A DNA stretch of 64,000 nucleotides from Streptomyces sp. JJ38. GTDB taxonomy: Bacteria; Actinomycetota; Actinomycetes; Streptomycetales; Streptomycetaceae. The notes beneath the pieces are model-generated. The model was not told where the DNA came from. It saw only the letters and a program-made list of their open reading frames with translations, and ran no database searches. A program made the translations under genes and the position numbers. The stretch is from contig NZ_JABLSI010000020.1 of the NCBI RefSeq assembly GCF_019303475.1, positions 18,243-82,242 of the forward strand. Direction: 5' to 3'. Of this stretch, positions 51,208 through 59,488 are shown in pieces (the first letter of the stretch is position 1; every line of letters begins with the position of its first letter).

Positions 51208-52704
51208 ATGCGGTATGCGCCCTCGCGCTGGTGGGGCGGCCTGGCGGCCCTCGCCGCCGGAGCCCTGCCGGCGCTGGCCTTCCCCTCCCCCGGGCTGTGG
51301 TGGCTGGCCTACGCGGGGCTCGTGCCGTGGCTGCTGCTGCTCGCGGCCTCGGCGGACGGGCGGCGGGCGGCGTGGCTCGGCTGGGCGGGCGGCACCGGCT
51401 TCATCCTGGCGACGCACCACTGGCTGGCCCCGCACCTCCACGTCTTCGTGCTCCCTCTGGCCGCTCTCGTGGGTGCGCTGTGGGCACCGTGGGGCTGGCT
51501 CGCGCACCGGCTGCTCCGGGACGGCGCCGGGCCCGCCCGCGCCCTGGGTGCCGTGGTCCTGCTGCCCTCGGGCTGGCTGATGGCCGAACTCGTGCGCTCC
51601 TGGGAGTACGCGGGCGGCCCCTGGGGGCTGCTCGGCTCGAGCCAGTGGTCGTGGGAGCCGGGGCTGCGGCTGGCGGCGCTGGGCGGAGTGTGGCTGATCG
51701 GCTGGCTCATCGTGGCGGTGAACGCCGGGTTGGCGGCCCTGCTCGCGGGGGCACCGACGCGGGGCGGCCGCGCAGTGGCGGCGGGGGCGCTGGGCTGCTG
51801 TGTGCTGGGGATTCTCGGTTCCTGGCTGTGGGTGTCCGCACCGCGGACCTCGGGTGTGGCGCGGGTGGGCGTCGTCCAGCCGGGCGAGTTGAGCGATCCC
51901 GTTCCGCGCTTCGACCGCGGGGTGGAGCTGACGCGCTCCCTGGTGGGCCGGGATGTGGACCTGGTGGTGTGGGCGGAGAGCAGCGTGGGGTTCGACCTGT
52001 TCGCCCGTGACGACCTCACCCGGCGGCTTGCCGCGCTCTCGGCCGAGGTCGCGGCCCCGCTGCTGGTGAACGTGGACGCCCGGCGGGTGGGCGGACCGGG
52101 CATCTTCAAGAGCTCGGTGCTGGTGGACGACGAGGGTCTCACCGGTGACCAGTACGACAAGACGCGCCTGGTGCCGTTCGGCGAGTACGTCCCGCTGCGC
52201 CCCGTGCTGGGCTGGGCCACCCGGGTCGGCCAGGCCGCCGAGGAGGACCGGCTGCGTGGCACGGAGCCGGTGGTGATGTCAGCGGGCGGGGTGCGGGTCG
52301 GCCCGCTGATCTGCTTCGAGACGGCCTTCCCGGACATGAGCCGGCGGCTGGCGCGGGAGGGGGCGGAGCTGCTCGTCGGCCAGTCGGCCACCAGCACCTT
52401 CCAGGAGACCTGGGCTCCGGGGCAGCACGCCTCGCTGGCGGCCCTGCGGGCGGCGGAGACCGGACGTCCGATGGTGCACGCGACGCTCACGGGCGTGACG
52501 GCGGCCTACGGCCCGGACGGGGAGCGGGTGGGCCCGCGGCTGGGGACGGACCGCGGTGGCGCGGCCGTGTACGCCCTGCCGCTGACGACGGAGCGCACGC
52601 CGTACGTCCGGTGGGGCGACTGGGTGGTCTGGGGGTCTGTGGGGCTGCTCGGCGGCGCCGGGGCGGCGGGCCTCGCCCGGCGGACCGCCGGGCGGTGGCG
52701 CTGA
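51208..52704 (+). CDS. lnt: apolipoprotein N-acyltransferase (Lnt)
   Basis: A 498-residue membrane protein that N-acylates the lipid-modified Cys of lipoproteins, a step known in Streptomyces. N-terminal eight helices, then a nitrilase-like periplasmic domain with the catalytic Glu in WAESSVGFD, Lys in YDKTRLVPFGEYVPL and Cys in GPLICFETAFPD. Start MRYAPSRWW. Streptomyces often carry two lnt genes; this one is alone, followed by the decayed flavoprotein fragment. Confidence 0.94.
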   Translation: MRYAPSRWWGGLAALAAGALPALAFPSPGLWWLAYAGLVPWLLLLAASADGRRAAWLGWAGGTGFILATHHWLAPHLHVFVLPLAALVGALWAPWGWLAHRLLRDGAGPARALGAVVLLPSGWLMAELVRSWEYAGGPWGLLGSSQWSWEPGLRLAALGGVWLIGWLIVAVNAGLAALLAGAPTRGGRAVAAGALGCCVLGILGSWLWVSAPRTSGVARVGVVQPGELSDPVPRFDRGVELTRSLVGRDVDLVVWAESSVGFDLFARDDLTRRLAALSAEVAAPLLVNVDARRVGGPGIFKSSVLVDDEGLTGDQYDKTRLVPFGEYVPLRPVLGWATRVGQAAEEDRLRGTEPVVMSAGGVRVGPLICFETAFPDMSRRLAREGAELLVGQSATSTFQETWAPGQHASLAALRAAETGRPMVHATLTGVTAAYGPDGERVGPRLGTDRGGAAVYALPLTTERTPYVRWGDWVVWGSVGLLGGAGAAGLARRTAGRWR

Positions 52705-52800
52705 GGCCTGCGCGGGCGCGCGCGAGCGCCGGACGACCTCCGCCGTGGCCGTCAGGCCCCCGAGGCCGCCGCCGATGACGAGTGCGCGTCGCCGGGACCT
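52705..52800 (-). pseudogene. remnant of an FAD-dependent monooxygenase, N-terminus only
   Basis: On the minus strand from 52800 the frame reads RSRRRALVIGGGLGGLTAT then AEVVRRSRAP: the GxGxxG FAD-binding start of a flavin monooxygenase. The codon at the expected start (52798-52800 on the minus strand) is AGG where ATG is expected, behind GGAGGAG, and the frame loses the family after about 28 codons where it meets the lnt 3' end. This is the usual divergent partner of the TetR gene at 52885, now truncated and untranslatable. Reading by eye; a protein search should settle it. Confidence 0.55.
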
Positions 52801-52828
52801 GGCTCCTCCCCACGGTGGCGAACAGGTT

Positions 52829-52864
52829 CACTACACCTGTAGTGCAGGATACTACGGATGTAGT
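52829..52864. promoter_or_regulatory. paired TetR operators
   Basis: CACTACACCTGTAGTG (52829-52844) is a perfect 16-bp palindrome with 7-bp arms; ACTAC-N4-GTAGT (52851-52864) is a second site 7 bases on. Both share CTAC/GTAG half-sites and lie 20-56 bases before the TetR start. Typical arrangement for TetR/flavin monooxygenase pairs, though the monooxygenase is now a remnant. Confidence 0.8.
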
Positions 52865-52884
52865 GCCATGGGTAGATTCGTCCC

Positions 52885-53562
52885 ATGGACACGCGACCCC
52901 GACGCCCTTCCGCCCGATGGGAACTGATCGCCGACACGGCGATCCGGCTGCTCGCGGAGCGGGGGATGCGCGGCCTGACCCACCGGGCCGTCGACGAGAC
53001 GGCCGGGCTGCCGCCCGGCTCCACCTCCAACCACGCCCGCACCCGCGCCGCCCTTCTGGAGACGGCCGTACGGCGCCTCGCGGAACGGGACCGGCACATC
53101 GTCTCGCCGAACGGGATCGCGGCCCTGGGCACGGATGTCGGGCAGTTGACCGAGGCGATCGCCGTGGGGCTCCACGCCCTCGTCACCGAGCATCCCGAAC
53201 AGCTGGCGGCCCGCTACGAACTGGCGCTGGAGGCCAACCGACGGCCCGAACTGCGCGCCTACTACGACCGCGTGGGCATCGCGGCGTTCCGGGAGCCGCT
53301 GGTGGCCCTGATGCGCGCGCTCGGGTCCGCGGAACCGGAACGGCACGCGCTGTCCATCGTGATCTGGTGCGAGGGCGTGCTGTTCAGCTGCTCGGCCGGC
53401 TCCTACCGCGCGACGGCGCCGGACGTGGCGACACTGCGTACGAGCACCCGGGAACTTCTCGACGGCATGCTCGGCGCCCCCGGCCCGGGCGGCACGACGG
53501 GCTCCACGGGCCTGGGCGGCGCGAGCGGCGTCCCCAACCCCGGCGGCACACCGGACGGGTGA
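52885..53562 (+). CDS. TetR family regulator
   Basis: A 225-residue TetR protein: HTH in MRGLTHRAVDETAGLPPGST, long C-terminal helical domain and a Gly/Thr-rich low-complexity tail (GLGGASGVPNPGGTPDG) not needed by the family. Start ATG 52885. Perfect operators just upstream imply autorepression. The divergent monooxygenase it would have controlled is degraded (52705-52800), so it may now control only itself or distant genes. Confidence 0.9.
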   Translation: MDTRPRRPSARWELIADTAIRLLAERGMRGLTHRAVDETAGLPPGSTSNHARTRAALLETAVRRLAERDRHIVSPNGIAALGTDVGQLTEAIAVGLHALVTEHPEQLAARYELALEANRRPELRAYYDRVGIAAFREPLVALMRALGSAEPERHALSIVIWCEGVLFSCSAGSYRATAPDVATLRTSTRELLDGMLGAPGPGGTTGSTGLGGASGVPNPGGTPDG

Positions 53563-53620
53563 CGGCGCTCAGCGCGATCACCCTCACGGGGAGTTATCTC
53601 CCCTCCCCGGCTGCGGCAGA

Positions 53621-54082
53621 GTGTGCGGCGTGCGACGCGCCTCATACGCCCTACTGCTCACCGGAGTTGCCCTGGCCGCGGTGCCCGGGTGCATCACCGT
53701 CCCGGCCTCGGGCCGCCCGGCACCCACGCCGTCACCCGGCGGGAGCCCCGCCGAGACCGCGACGGCGCCCGCCCAGGAGTCGATCACCCGGCCGGACCGC
53801 CCACCGCCGGTCTCCCCGCACCCGAGCACGCGGGACCGTACCGTGGCACCCGGGCCGCCCCCGCGCCCCCGGCCGGCGCACCCCACGCACATCCCGGCTG
53901 ACCTGCCCCGACCGCCGCGGGAGGGCGCCCCGTCCGGCGTCGTCCCCGAGCCCGTCGCCTCGCTGGCCGCGGGGACGGACGCCTGCGCCCTGGCCGAGGC
54001 GTACGGCGGCTGGCAGCCGGGCAGCCCCCTCGGCCGGACCTGCCGGGAGATCCACGATCACGGGGGGCCCGGCCGCCCGTGA
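53621..54082 (+). CDS. secreted or lipoprotein-like Pro-rich protein, unknown
   Basis: A 153-residue protein with an N-terminal signal (SYALLLTGVALAAVPGC), possibly a lipoprotein with an atypical VPGC lipobox, followed by a long Pro/Ser/Thr/Arg low-complexity segment and a short C-terminal domain (DACALAEAYGGWQPGSPLGR with CREIHDH). No named domain recognised. Start GTG 53621 or 53630. Its end overlaps the convergent TPR-like gene by 25 bases. Confidence 0.62.
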   Translation: MCGVRRASYALLLTGVALAAVPGCITVPASGRPAPTPSPGGSPAETATAPAQESITRPDRPPPVSPHPSTRDRTVAPGPPPRPRPAHPTHIPADLPRPPREGAPSGVVPEPVASLAAGTDACALAEAYGGWQPGSPLGRTCREIHDHGGPGRP

Positions 54083-54558
54083 CCCTCGGCGGCCTCGGAC
54101 AGCCGCAGCTCCAGCCGGGCGACGGCGGCCCGGACGCCGCGCCCGTAGGCGTCGTCGTCCAGGGTGTCCAGGACGGCGTGGCAGCGGTCCAGCTCGCGCC
54201 GGGACGCCGCGTGCTGGGAGAGCTTGAGGTAGTCGGCCGCGAGGTTGAGGTGGAGCGAGGGGAACAGCCCCCGCGCACTCCGCCCAGACCCGCCCCCGGC
54301 GGCGCGGTCGCCGCTCATCGCCTCGGCCGCGCCGAGTGCGCGCAGGTCCCAGGCGAGCTCGTCCTGCGGATCGTCCTGGGTGTCGGCCATGTAATGGGCG
54401 ACGGTGAGCCGGTGGAACGGGTCGCCGTCGTGGCCGAGTTCGGCCCACAGCTCGGCGAACCGGCCGCGGGCCTCCTCCCGGTCCCCACCGTGCAGCAGGA
54501 TCACGGCCTGGCCGATCCGGGTCGTCATCGCCTCGTCGTCCGGCGTGGACTGGTTCAC
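54058..54558 (-). CDS. tetratricopeptide-like helical protein, unknown
   Basis: A 166-residue soluble helical protein (GQAVILLHGGDREEARGRFA, LHLNLAADYLKLSQHAASRR) with helix-turn-helix repeats reminiscent of TPR. It looks like a conserved streptomycete protein of unknown role, possibly a protein-protein adaptor. Convergent with the small secreted protein gene. Confidence 0.72.
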   Translation of the reverse strand: MNQSTPDDEAMTTRIGQAVILLHGGDREEARGRFAELWAELGHDGDPFHRLTVAHYMADTQDDPQDELAWDLRALGAAEAMSGDRAAGGGSGRSARGLFPSLHLNLAADYLKLSQHAASRRELDRCHAVLDTLDDDAYGRGVRAAVARLELRLSEAAEGHGRPGPP

Positions 54559-54605
54559 CTGCGTCTCCCGTGACTGCGTGTCCTCTGCGCGGCGCTGGCG
54601 GATGC

Positions 54606-54649
54606 GGTGTCCGCCGCCCCGACGCTAACCCGCGGCGGCGCCGGACACC
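54606..54649 (-). terminator. hairpin downstream of ung
   Basis: Outer stem GGTGTCC/GGACACC (54606-54612, 54643-54649) and inner stem GCCGCC/GGCGGC, with a small internal loop. Lies 11 bases past the ung stop on the minus strand. Confidence 0.65.
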
Positions 54650-54659
54650 GGGCAGGCGC

Positions 54660-55340
54660 TCAGCCCGCGAGGTCGGGAATGCGCCAGTCGATGGGCTGGT
54701 GCCCGTGCGCGGCGACGGCGGCGTCGATCTGCCCGAAGGGGCTCGAACCGAGGAACTTCCTGGCCGACAGCGGCGAGGGGTGCGCGCCCTCCACCACGAC
54801 GTGCCGCGAGGCGTCGATCAGCCGCGACTTCTTCCTGGCGTAGTTGCCCCACAGGACGAACACGGCCGGCTCCTCCCGGGCGGCCACCGCACTGATCACC
54901 GCGTCCGTGAACTGCTCCCAGCCCTTGCCCTTGTGTGAGTTCGCCTCCCCCGCCCGCACCGTCAGCACGGCGTTGAGCAGCAGGACGCCCTGCCGCGCCC
55001 ACGGCATGAGGTAGCCGTTGTCCGGGAGCGGGTGCCCCTGCTCCTCCCGCAGCTCCTTGTAGATGTTGCGCAGGGACGGCGGGACGCGCACCCCGGGGCG
55101 CACGGAGAAGCACAGCCCGTGCCCCTGGCCCTCGCCGTGGTACGGGTCCTGGCCCAGGACGAGCACCTTCACCTCGTGGTAGGGCGTCGCCTCCAGGGCC
55201 GCGAACACCTCCTCGCGAGGCGGGTACACCGGACCGCGCTCCCGCTCCTCCTCGACGAACGCGGTGAGCTCCTTGAAGTAGGGCTTGTGCAGCTCCTCGC
55301 CGAGTACGTCCTGCCAGGAGGCGGGCAGCATGTCGATCAC
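54660..55340 (-). CDS. ung: uracil-DNA glycosylase
   Basis: Base-excision repair enzyme removing uracil from DNA. 226 residues, family 1: VLGQDPYHGEGQGHG (catalytic Asp, water-activating loop), LLLNAVLTVRAGEANSHKGK and the His motif GAHPSPLSARKFLG. Start 55340 is MIDMLPASWQDVLG. Streptomyces often have two ung copies. Confidence 0.96.
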   Translation of the reverse strand: MIDMLPASWQDVLGEELHKPYFKELTAFVEEERERGPVYPPREEVFAALEATPYHEVKVLVLGQDPYHGEGQGHGLCFSVRPGVRVPPSLRNIYKELREEQGHPLPDNGYLMPWARQGVLLLNAVLTVRAGEANSHKGKGWEQFTDAVISAVAAREEPAVFVLWGNYARKKSRLIDASRHVVVEGAHPSPLSARKFLGSSPFGQIDAAVAAHGHQPIDWRIPDLAG

Positions 55341-55363
55341 CTGGTCACCCTTTCCGGTGTGCG

Positions 55364-55400
55364 TCGGAGGCGCCCGGTGATCTTCACCGGGCGCCTCCGA
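55364..55400 (-). terminator. 17-bp hairpin between solute-binding protein and ung
   Basis: Perfect stem 55364-55380 / 55384-55400 with a 3-base loop, 27 bases after the stop of the solute-binding protein gene and upstream of ung on the same strand. Separates the two transcripts. Confidence 0.85.
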
Positions 55401-55427
55401 ACGTACAGGTGGCCTCTGACAGTGCCG

Positions 55428-57014
55428 TTACCAGCTCGCCTTACGGTGCAGCTTCCACATCCGCATGATGGTCGAGGAGTCGATCGTCCACTCGACGCCG
55501 GCGATCTCGTCGTGGGCCGCGATGTAGACCCGGCCCTGCCACAGCGGAAGCAGCCGGGCGTCCTCGGCGAGGATGCGCTGGGCGTCCTTGAGCGTCGATC
55601 CCGCGGCGGCCCGGTCGCTCTGCCGCCGGGACTCCGGCAACAGCTTGCCCGTCAGGTCCTCGTCCTCGTAGGGCACGCCCAGGGCGTTCTCCGGGCCGAC
55701 GAACGGGCCGATGTAGTTGTCGGCGTCCGGGAAGTCGGGGAACCAGCCACGGCCGAAGACGGCGTACTCGCCCTTCTTGATGCCGTCCTGGTAGTCCTTC
55801 CACGTCGCCTTGTGCTCGATCCCGACCTTGAACAGGCCCGAGGCGTTGAGCTGGCGCTGGATCTCCTCGAACTCCATCCGGGCGCTCGTGCCGTAGCGGT
55901 CCGTCGTGTACCAGAAGGTCAGCTTGACCGGCGTACTGAACCCGGCGTCGGAGAGCACCTCCTCCGCCTTCTTCCGGTTGGGCTCGCCGTACTCGTCGAA
56001 GAAGGCGCTGGTGTGGCCGGTGATGCCGCCGGGGACCATCGAGTACAGCGGCTCGGCGGTGCGCTGGTAGACGTTGCGCACCAGGGCCTTGCGGTCGATC
56101 ACCTGGGCGATGGCCCGGCGGACGGCCGGGTCCTCGACGGACTCGTGTCCGGGGTTGAAGACGAGATAACGGATCTCCGTGCCCACGATGTCGTGCAGGG
56201 AGACGTCCTTGTTCTCGAACTCCCGGTCCTGGATGGTGGAGATCTGCTCCGGCGTCAGTCCGCGGTAGGTGAGGTCGAGCTTGTCGTCGCGCAGGGCCTC
56301 CACCATCGTGGCCGAGTCATGGAAGTAGCGGATCGTCACCGACTTGTTCTCCAGCTCGGCGGCGCCCTTGTAGCGCTCGTTCCTGACCAGCTCGGCCCGG
56401 TCGTCCGGGGCGTACGACTTCAGCACGTACGGCCCGGAGCCCGTGACCTTCTCGGACTCGCGCAGCGCGTCGGCCGGGTAGTCCTCGGGGTCGACCAGGG
56501 AAGCGGCGGGGGTGGCCAGGACCAGCGGGAAGGTGGCGTTCGACTCCTTGAGATGGAAGATCACCGTGTGATCACCACTGGTCTCGATGCGGTCGAGGGA
56601 GTCGAGCAGGGGAGCCGGGCCGACGGGAGCCGCGATGTTGATCGTGCGCTCGATCGAGTACTTGACTGCCTGGGCGTCCAGCGGGCGACCGCTGGAGAAC
56701 GTGAGCCCGTCCTTGAGCGTGCACCGGTAGACCTGGCTGCTGTTGTCGGTGAAACCGCAGCTCTCGGCGGCGTCGGGCTCCGGGATGGCGCTGGCGTCGG
56801 GAAAGTGCAGCAACGTCTGGTAGACGTTGCGGTACAGCTCCCACGAACCGTCCCAGGCGCCGGCCGGGTCGAGCACGCTCGGCGCGCTGGTCGTCCCGAC
56901 GACGATGGGCTCGTCCTCTTCTCCGTCCCCTCCGGTCAGTGAAGCACAACCGGCGAGCAGGGCCACGGCGGACCCTATCGCCATGCTTCGGAGAAGCCTC
57001 TTCCGGCTGAACAC
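55428..57014 (-). CDS. ABC transporter substrate-binding lipoprotein, family 5 (peptide/opine type)
   Basis: A 528-residue exported lipoprotein: KRLLRSMAIGSAVALLAGC is the signal with lipobox LLAGC. The body is family 5: APSVLDPAGAWDGSWELYRN, DGLTFSSGRPLDAQAVKYSI, YLVFNPGHESVEDPAVRRAI. GTG 57014 is preferred because GAGGAG lies 7 bases upstream. Binds peptides or similar compounds on the outer membrane face. No permease or ATPase gene is adjacent, so it is an orphan binding protein and must use a transporter elsewhere. Confidence 0.92.
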   Translation of the reverse strand: MFSRKRLLRSMAIGSAVALLAGCASLTGGDGEEDEPIVVGTTSAPSVLDPAGAWDGSWELYRNVYQTLLHFPDASAIPEPDAAESCGFTDNSSQVYRCTLKDGLTFSSGRPLDAQAVKYSIERTINIAAPVGPAPLLDSLDRIETSGDHTVIFHLKESNATFPLVLATPAASLVDPEDYPADALRESEKVTGSGPYVLKSYAPDDRAELVRNERYKGAAELENKSVTIRYFHDSATMVEALRDDKLDLTYRGLTPEQISTIQDREFENKDVSLHDIVGTEIRYLVFNPGHESVEDPAVRRAIAQVIDRKALVRNVYQRTAEPLYSMVPGGITGHTSAFFDEYGEPNRKKAEEVLSDAGFSTPVKLTFWYTTDRYGTSARMEFEEIQRQLNASGLFKVGIEHKATWKDYQDGIKKGEYAVFGRGWFPDFPDADNYIGPFVGPENALGVPYEDEDLTGKLLPESRRQSDRAAAGSTLKDAQRILAEDARLLPLWQGRVYIAAHDEIAGVEWTIDSSTIMRMWKLHRKASW

Positions 57015-57221
57015 GTGCACGCTCCTCGTTGAACGGGGCCACAGCGGAACATCGGTGCGTGCGAGAGATACCACCGGCTCCGGGAGGCGCTTTCCCGCTC
57101 CCCATGTCTCGGCCCCGCGCAGAACGCACCAGGTGCGGCAGCGGACCCGCAGCCTGTGACGACGCAGACCCTACCGCAGCCTTGGCCGGAACTACATGGA
57201 CAGATCAACGACCTCTGCGCT

Positions 57222-57234
57222 GGTCGTCACGACC
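57222..57234. promoter_or_regulatory. 13-base palindrome upstream of the solute-binding protein gene
   Basis: GGTCGTCACGACC, 6-bp arms around one base, about 210 bases upstream of the start at 57014. Possible regulator site; low confidence. Confidence 0.3.
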
Positions 57235-57327
57235 GTCACGCAACCGGCAGCCACGGTGACTCAGCGGTGTCCACGAAGGGCTCCGGGACCCGGTTTCGCG
57301 ATGTTGCCCGCGGCCACGCACACCTTG

Positions 57328-57357
57328 GGCGCCGGGCCTGTGAACAGGCCCGGCGCC
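57328..57357 (-). terminator. 13-bp terminator after SDR gene
   Basis: Perfect stem 57328-57340 / 57345-57357 with a TGAA loop, 26 bases beyond the SDR stop on the minus strand. Confidence 0.8.
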
Positions 57358-57382
57358 GAGGGCGTGGCATGCGGGACGGGCG

Positions 57383-58138
57383 TCAGGCGACGCCCGCATT
57401 GAGGAACAGGCCGCCGTCCATCACCAGCGTCTGGCCGGTGATCCACTGCGAGTCGTCGGAGGTGAGGAACGCGGCGGCGCCCCCGACGTCCTCCGGCAGC
57501 CCGAGCCGGCCCAGCGGGTAGCGCTGCACCGCCTCCTCCTCCCGGCCCTCGTACAGGGCCGCGGCGAACTTGGTCTTGACCACCGCGGGCGCGAGGGCGT
57601 TCACGCGCACACCGGGGGCCATTTCCTGGGCCAGCTGCAGGGTGAGATTGATCATGGCCGCCTTGCTGATGCCGTAGGCGCCGACGAAGGGCGACGCACT
57701 GACCCCGGCGATCGAGGCGATGTTCACGATCGTCCCGCCGTGCTCACGCTGCCAGGCTGCCCACGTGCGCTGAGCGAATCCCAGCGCCGAGACGACGTTG
57801 GTCTCGAAGACCTTGCGGGCGACGTCCAGGTCGAGTTCGGCGATCGGGCCGAAGACCGGGTTCGTGCCGGCGTTGTTGACGAGATGGTCCACCCGCCCCC
57901 AGGCGTCCATGACCCGCTCCACCACCTCGGCCTGGTGCGCCTCGTTTCGGGCCTTGCCCGCCACGCCCATGGCCCGGTCGGGGCCGAGGGCGTCGACGGC
58001 CTCCTTGAGCGACTCCTCGCCGCGCCCGGTGATGCAGACCCGGTCGCCCCGGGCGACCAGCGCCCGCGCGATCCCGTACCCGATGCCCCGGCTGCCGCCG
58101 GTGATCAGGGCGACCCTGCCGGTGTCCGGCGTCGTCAT
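57383..58138 (-). CDS. SDR family oxidoreductase (FabG-like)
   Basis: A 251-residue short-chain dehydrogenase: TGGSRGIGYGIA, NNAGTNPVFGP, catalytic Tyr-Lys in GAYGISKAAMINLTLQLAQE. 36 bases downstream of a second fabG-type gene, likely co-transcribed. Probably acts on 3-hydroxyacyl or related substrates; details unknown. Confidence 0.92.
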   Translation of the reverse strand: MTTPDTGRVALITGGSRGIGYGIARALVARGDRVCITGRGEESLKEAVDALGPDRAMGVAGKARNEAHQAEVVERVMDAWGRVDHLVNNAGTNPVFGPIAELDLDVARKVFETNVVSALGFAQRTWAAWQREHGGTIVNIASIAGVSASPFVGAYGISKAAMINLTLQLAQEMAPGVRVNALAPAVVKTKFAAALYEGREEEAVQRYPLGRLGLPEDVGGAAAFLTSDDSQWITGQTLVMDGGLFLNAGVA

Positions 58139-58174
58139 CGCTGCCCTGCCTTTCGCTCGTGCGGAGATGGTCCG

Positions 58175-58936
58175 TCAGTCCAGCGGTCCACCGGCCACGT
58201 ACAGCACCTGACCGGAGACGAAGCCGTTGTCGTCACGGGTGAAGTAGGCGACGGCACCGGCCACGTCCTCGGGACGGCCCACGCGCTGCACCGGGATCTG
58301 GGAGGCGGCCGCGGCCTTGAAGTCCTCGAAGTCCATGCCCACCCGGGCGGCGGTGGCCGCCGTCATGTCGGTGGCGATGAAGCCGGGCGCGACGGCGTTC
58401 GCCGTGACGCCGAACTTCCCGAGCTCCTTGGCGAGCGTCTTCGTCAGCCCCTGCAGCCCGGCCTTGGCCGCCGAGTAGTTGGCCTGGCCCCGGTTGCCCA
58501 GCGCGGAGGAGGAGGACAGGTTCACGATGCGCCCGAAGCCGGCGTCCACCATGTGCTTCTGGCAGCCGCGGGACATCAGGAACGCGCCGCGCAGATGCAC
58601 GTTCATCACGGTGTCCCAGTCGGACTCGCTCATCTTGAACAGGAGGTTGTCGCGCAGGACTCCGGCATTGTTGACGAGAACGACCGGTGCGCCGAGTTCC
58701 GCGGTGATCCGGGTGATCGCCGCCTCGACCTGTCCGGCGTCCGAGACGTCGCAGCCCACGGCGAGCGCCCGTCCGCCCGCCGAGGTGATCGTCTCGACGG
58801 TGTCCTTGCAGGCGCCCTCGTCGAGGTCGAGCACGGCGACGGCCCGCCCCTCCTCAGCCAGCCGGACGGCGGTGGCCGCGCCGATGCCTCGTGCTGCGCC
58901 GGTCACGACCGCGACGCGCTGTTCGCTGCTGGACAT
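58175..58936 (-). CDS. 3-oxoacyl-[ACP] reductase-like SDR
   Basis: A 253-residue SDR close to FabG: TGAARGIGAATAVRLAEEG, NNAGVLRDNLLFKMSESDWD, GQANYSAAKAGLQGLTKTLA with catalytic YSAAK, and a C-terminal FVSGQVLYVAGGPLD. First gene of the SDR pair. The region just upstream (58940-59000) contains GCAACCGCTTAGTAGC, a possible regulatory site of TetR/fatty-acid type, low confidence. Substrate: 3-ketoacyl thioester likely. Confidence 0.93.
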   Translation of the reverse strand: MSSSEQRVAVVTGAARGIGAATAVRLAEEGRAVAVLDLDEGACKDTVETITSAGGRALAVGCDVSDAGQVEAAITRITAELGAPVVLVNNAGVLRDNLLFKMSESDWDTVMNVHLRGAFLMSRGCQKHMVDAGFGRIVNLSSSSALGNRGQANYSAAKAGLQGLTKTLAKELGKFGVTANAVAPGFIATDMTAATAARVGMDFEDFKAAAASQIPVQRVGRPEDVAGAVAYFTRDDNGFVSGQVLYVAGGPLD

Positions 58937-59053
58937 CCTGGTCTCCTCGTCCTCGAAGGGGTGAGCAACCGCTTAGTAGCGTGGGTGAGGGTGACGCTAG
59001 AAGCCGGGCCCTGAGCTGTCAACGGTCTCCCTGCACAGCGATGTCGCCCGAGC

Positions 59054-59488
59054 TCACCGACGTCGTCCGCCCGGCCGGTCCGGACGCGGCGGACGCACCA
59101 GCACGTCCAACAGCCGCTCGGCCTCCGCCGCCGGGTCCGCCGTCAGCCCCGAGTGCACCGGGCCGGGCTGAACGACGGTGCTGCGCGGGGCGATCAGCCA
59201 GCGGAACCGCCGTCCGGCGTCGTCCCCCGCGGCCTGCCCCGCCCGCGCGCCGCCGTGGCACACGTGCTCGACCGCGCGCAGGGCCGCGTGCACCCCGGCC
59301 AGGTCGACGGCCGGGTCCAGCGCGAGGAGCCGGCGCTCATCCAGCGCCGTGCGGGCCGCCACGAACCCCCGGGCCCGGCAGTAGACGACGACGCCGGCGT
59401 TGATCCGCTCGCCGCGCTCGACCCGGGGGACGACGTGCAGCAGCGCGTACTCGAAGACGACCCGGTCCGGTGCGGTGCCCTCGCTCAT
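59054..59488 (-). CDS. DUF3037 family protein
   Basis: A 144-residue protein of the DUF3037 group: VVFEYALLHVVPRVERGERI then NAGVVVYCRARGFVAARTAL and FRWLIAPRSTVVQPGPVHSG. ATG 59488 overlaps the HipA-like gene stop by 4 bases. Pairing with a HipA-type kinase is typical; DUF3037 may form part of the kinase's regulation (inference). Function unknown. Confidence 0.87.
   Translation of the reverse strand: MSEGTAPDRVVFEYALLHVVPRVERGERINAGVVVYCRARGFVAARTALDERRLLALDPAVDLAGVHAALRAVEHVCHGGARAGQAAGDDAGRRFRWLIAPRSTVVQPGPVHSGLTADPAAEAERLLDVLVRPPRPDRPGGRRR

Larger units (their letters stand above)
57015..57382. other. 368-base intergenic region
   Basis: Upstream of the solute-binding protein gene and downstream of the SDR gene, both on the minus strand. 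Holds a 13-base palindrome at 57222-57234 and the terminator at 57328-57357; otherwise I see no gene. The right half of the region, about 57130-57320, should contain the promoter of the solute-binding protein gene. Confidence 0.5.

Noticed and set aside
53588..53603. GGGGAG-TTAT-CTCCCC hairpin after the TetR gene
   Set aside because: Only 6 bp with a 4-base loop; could be chance or part of a promoter, so not called a terminator.
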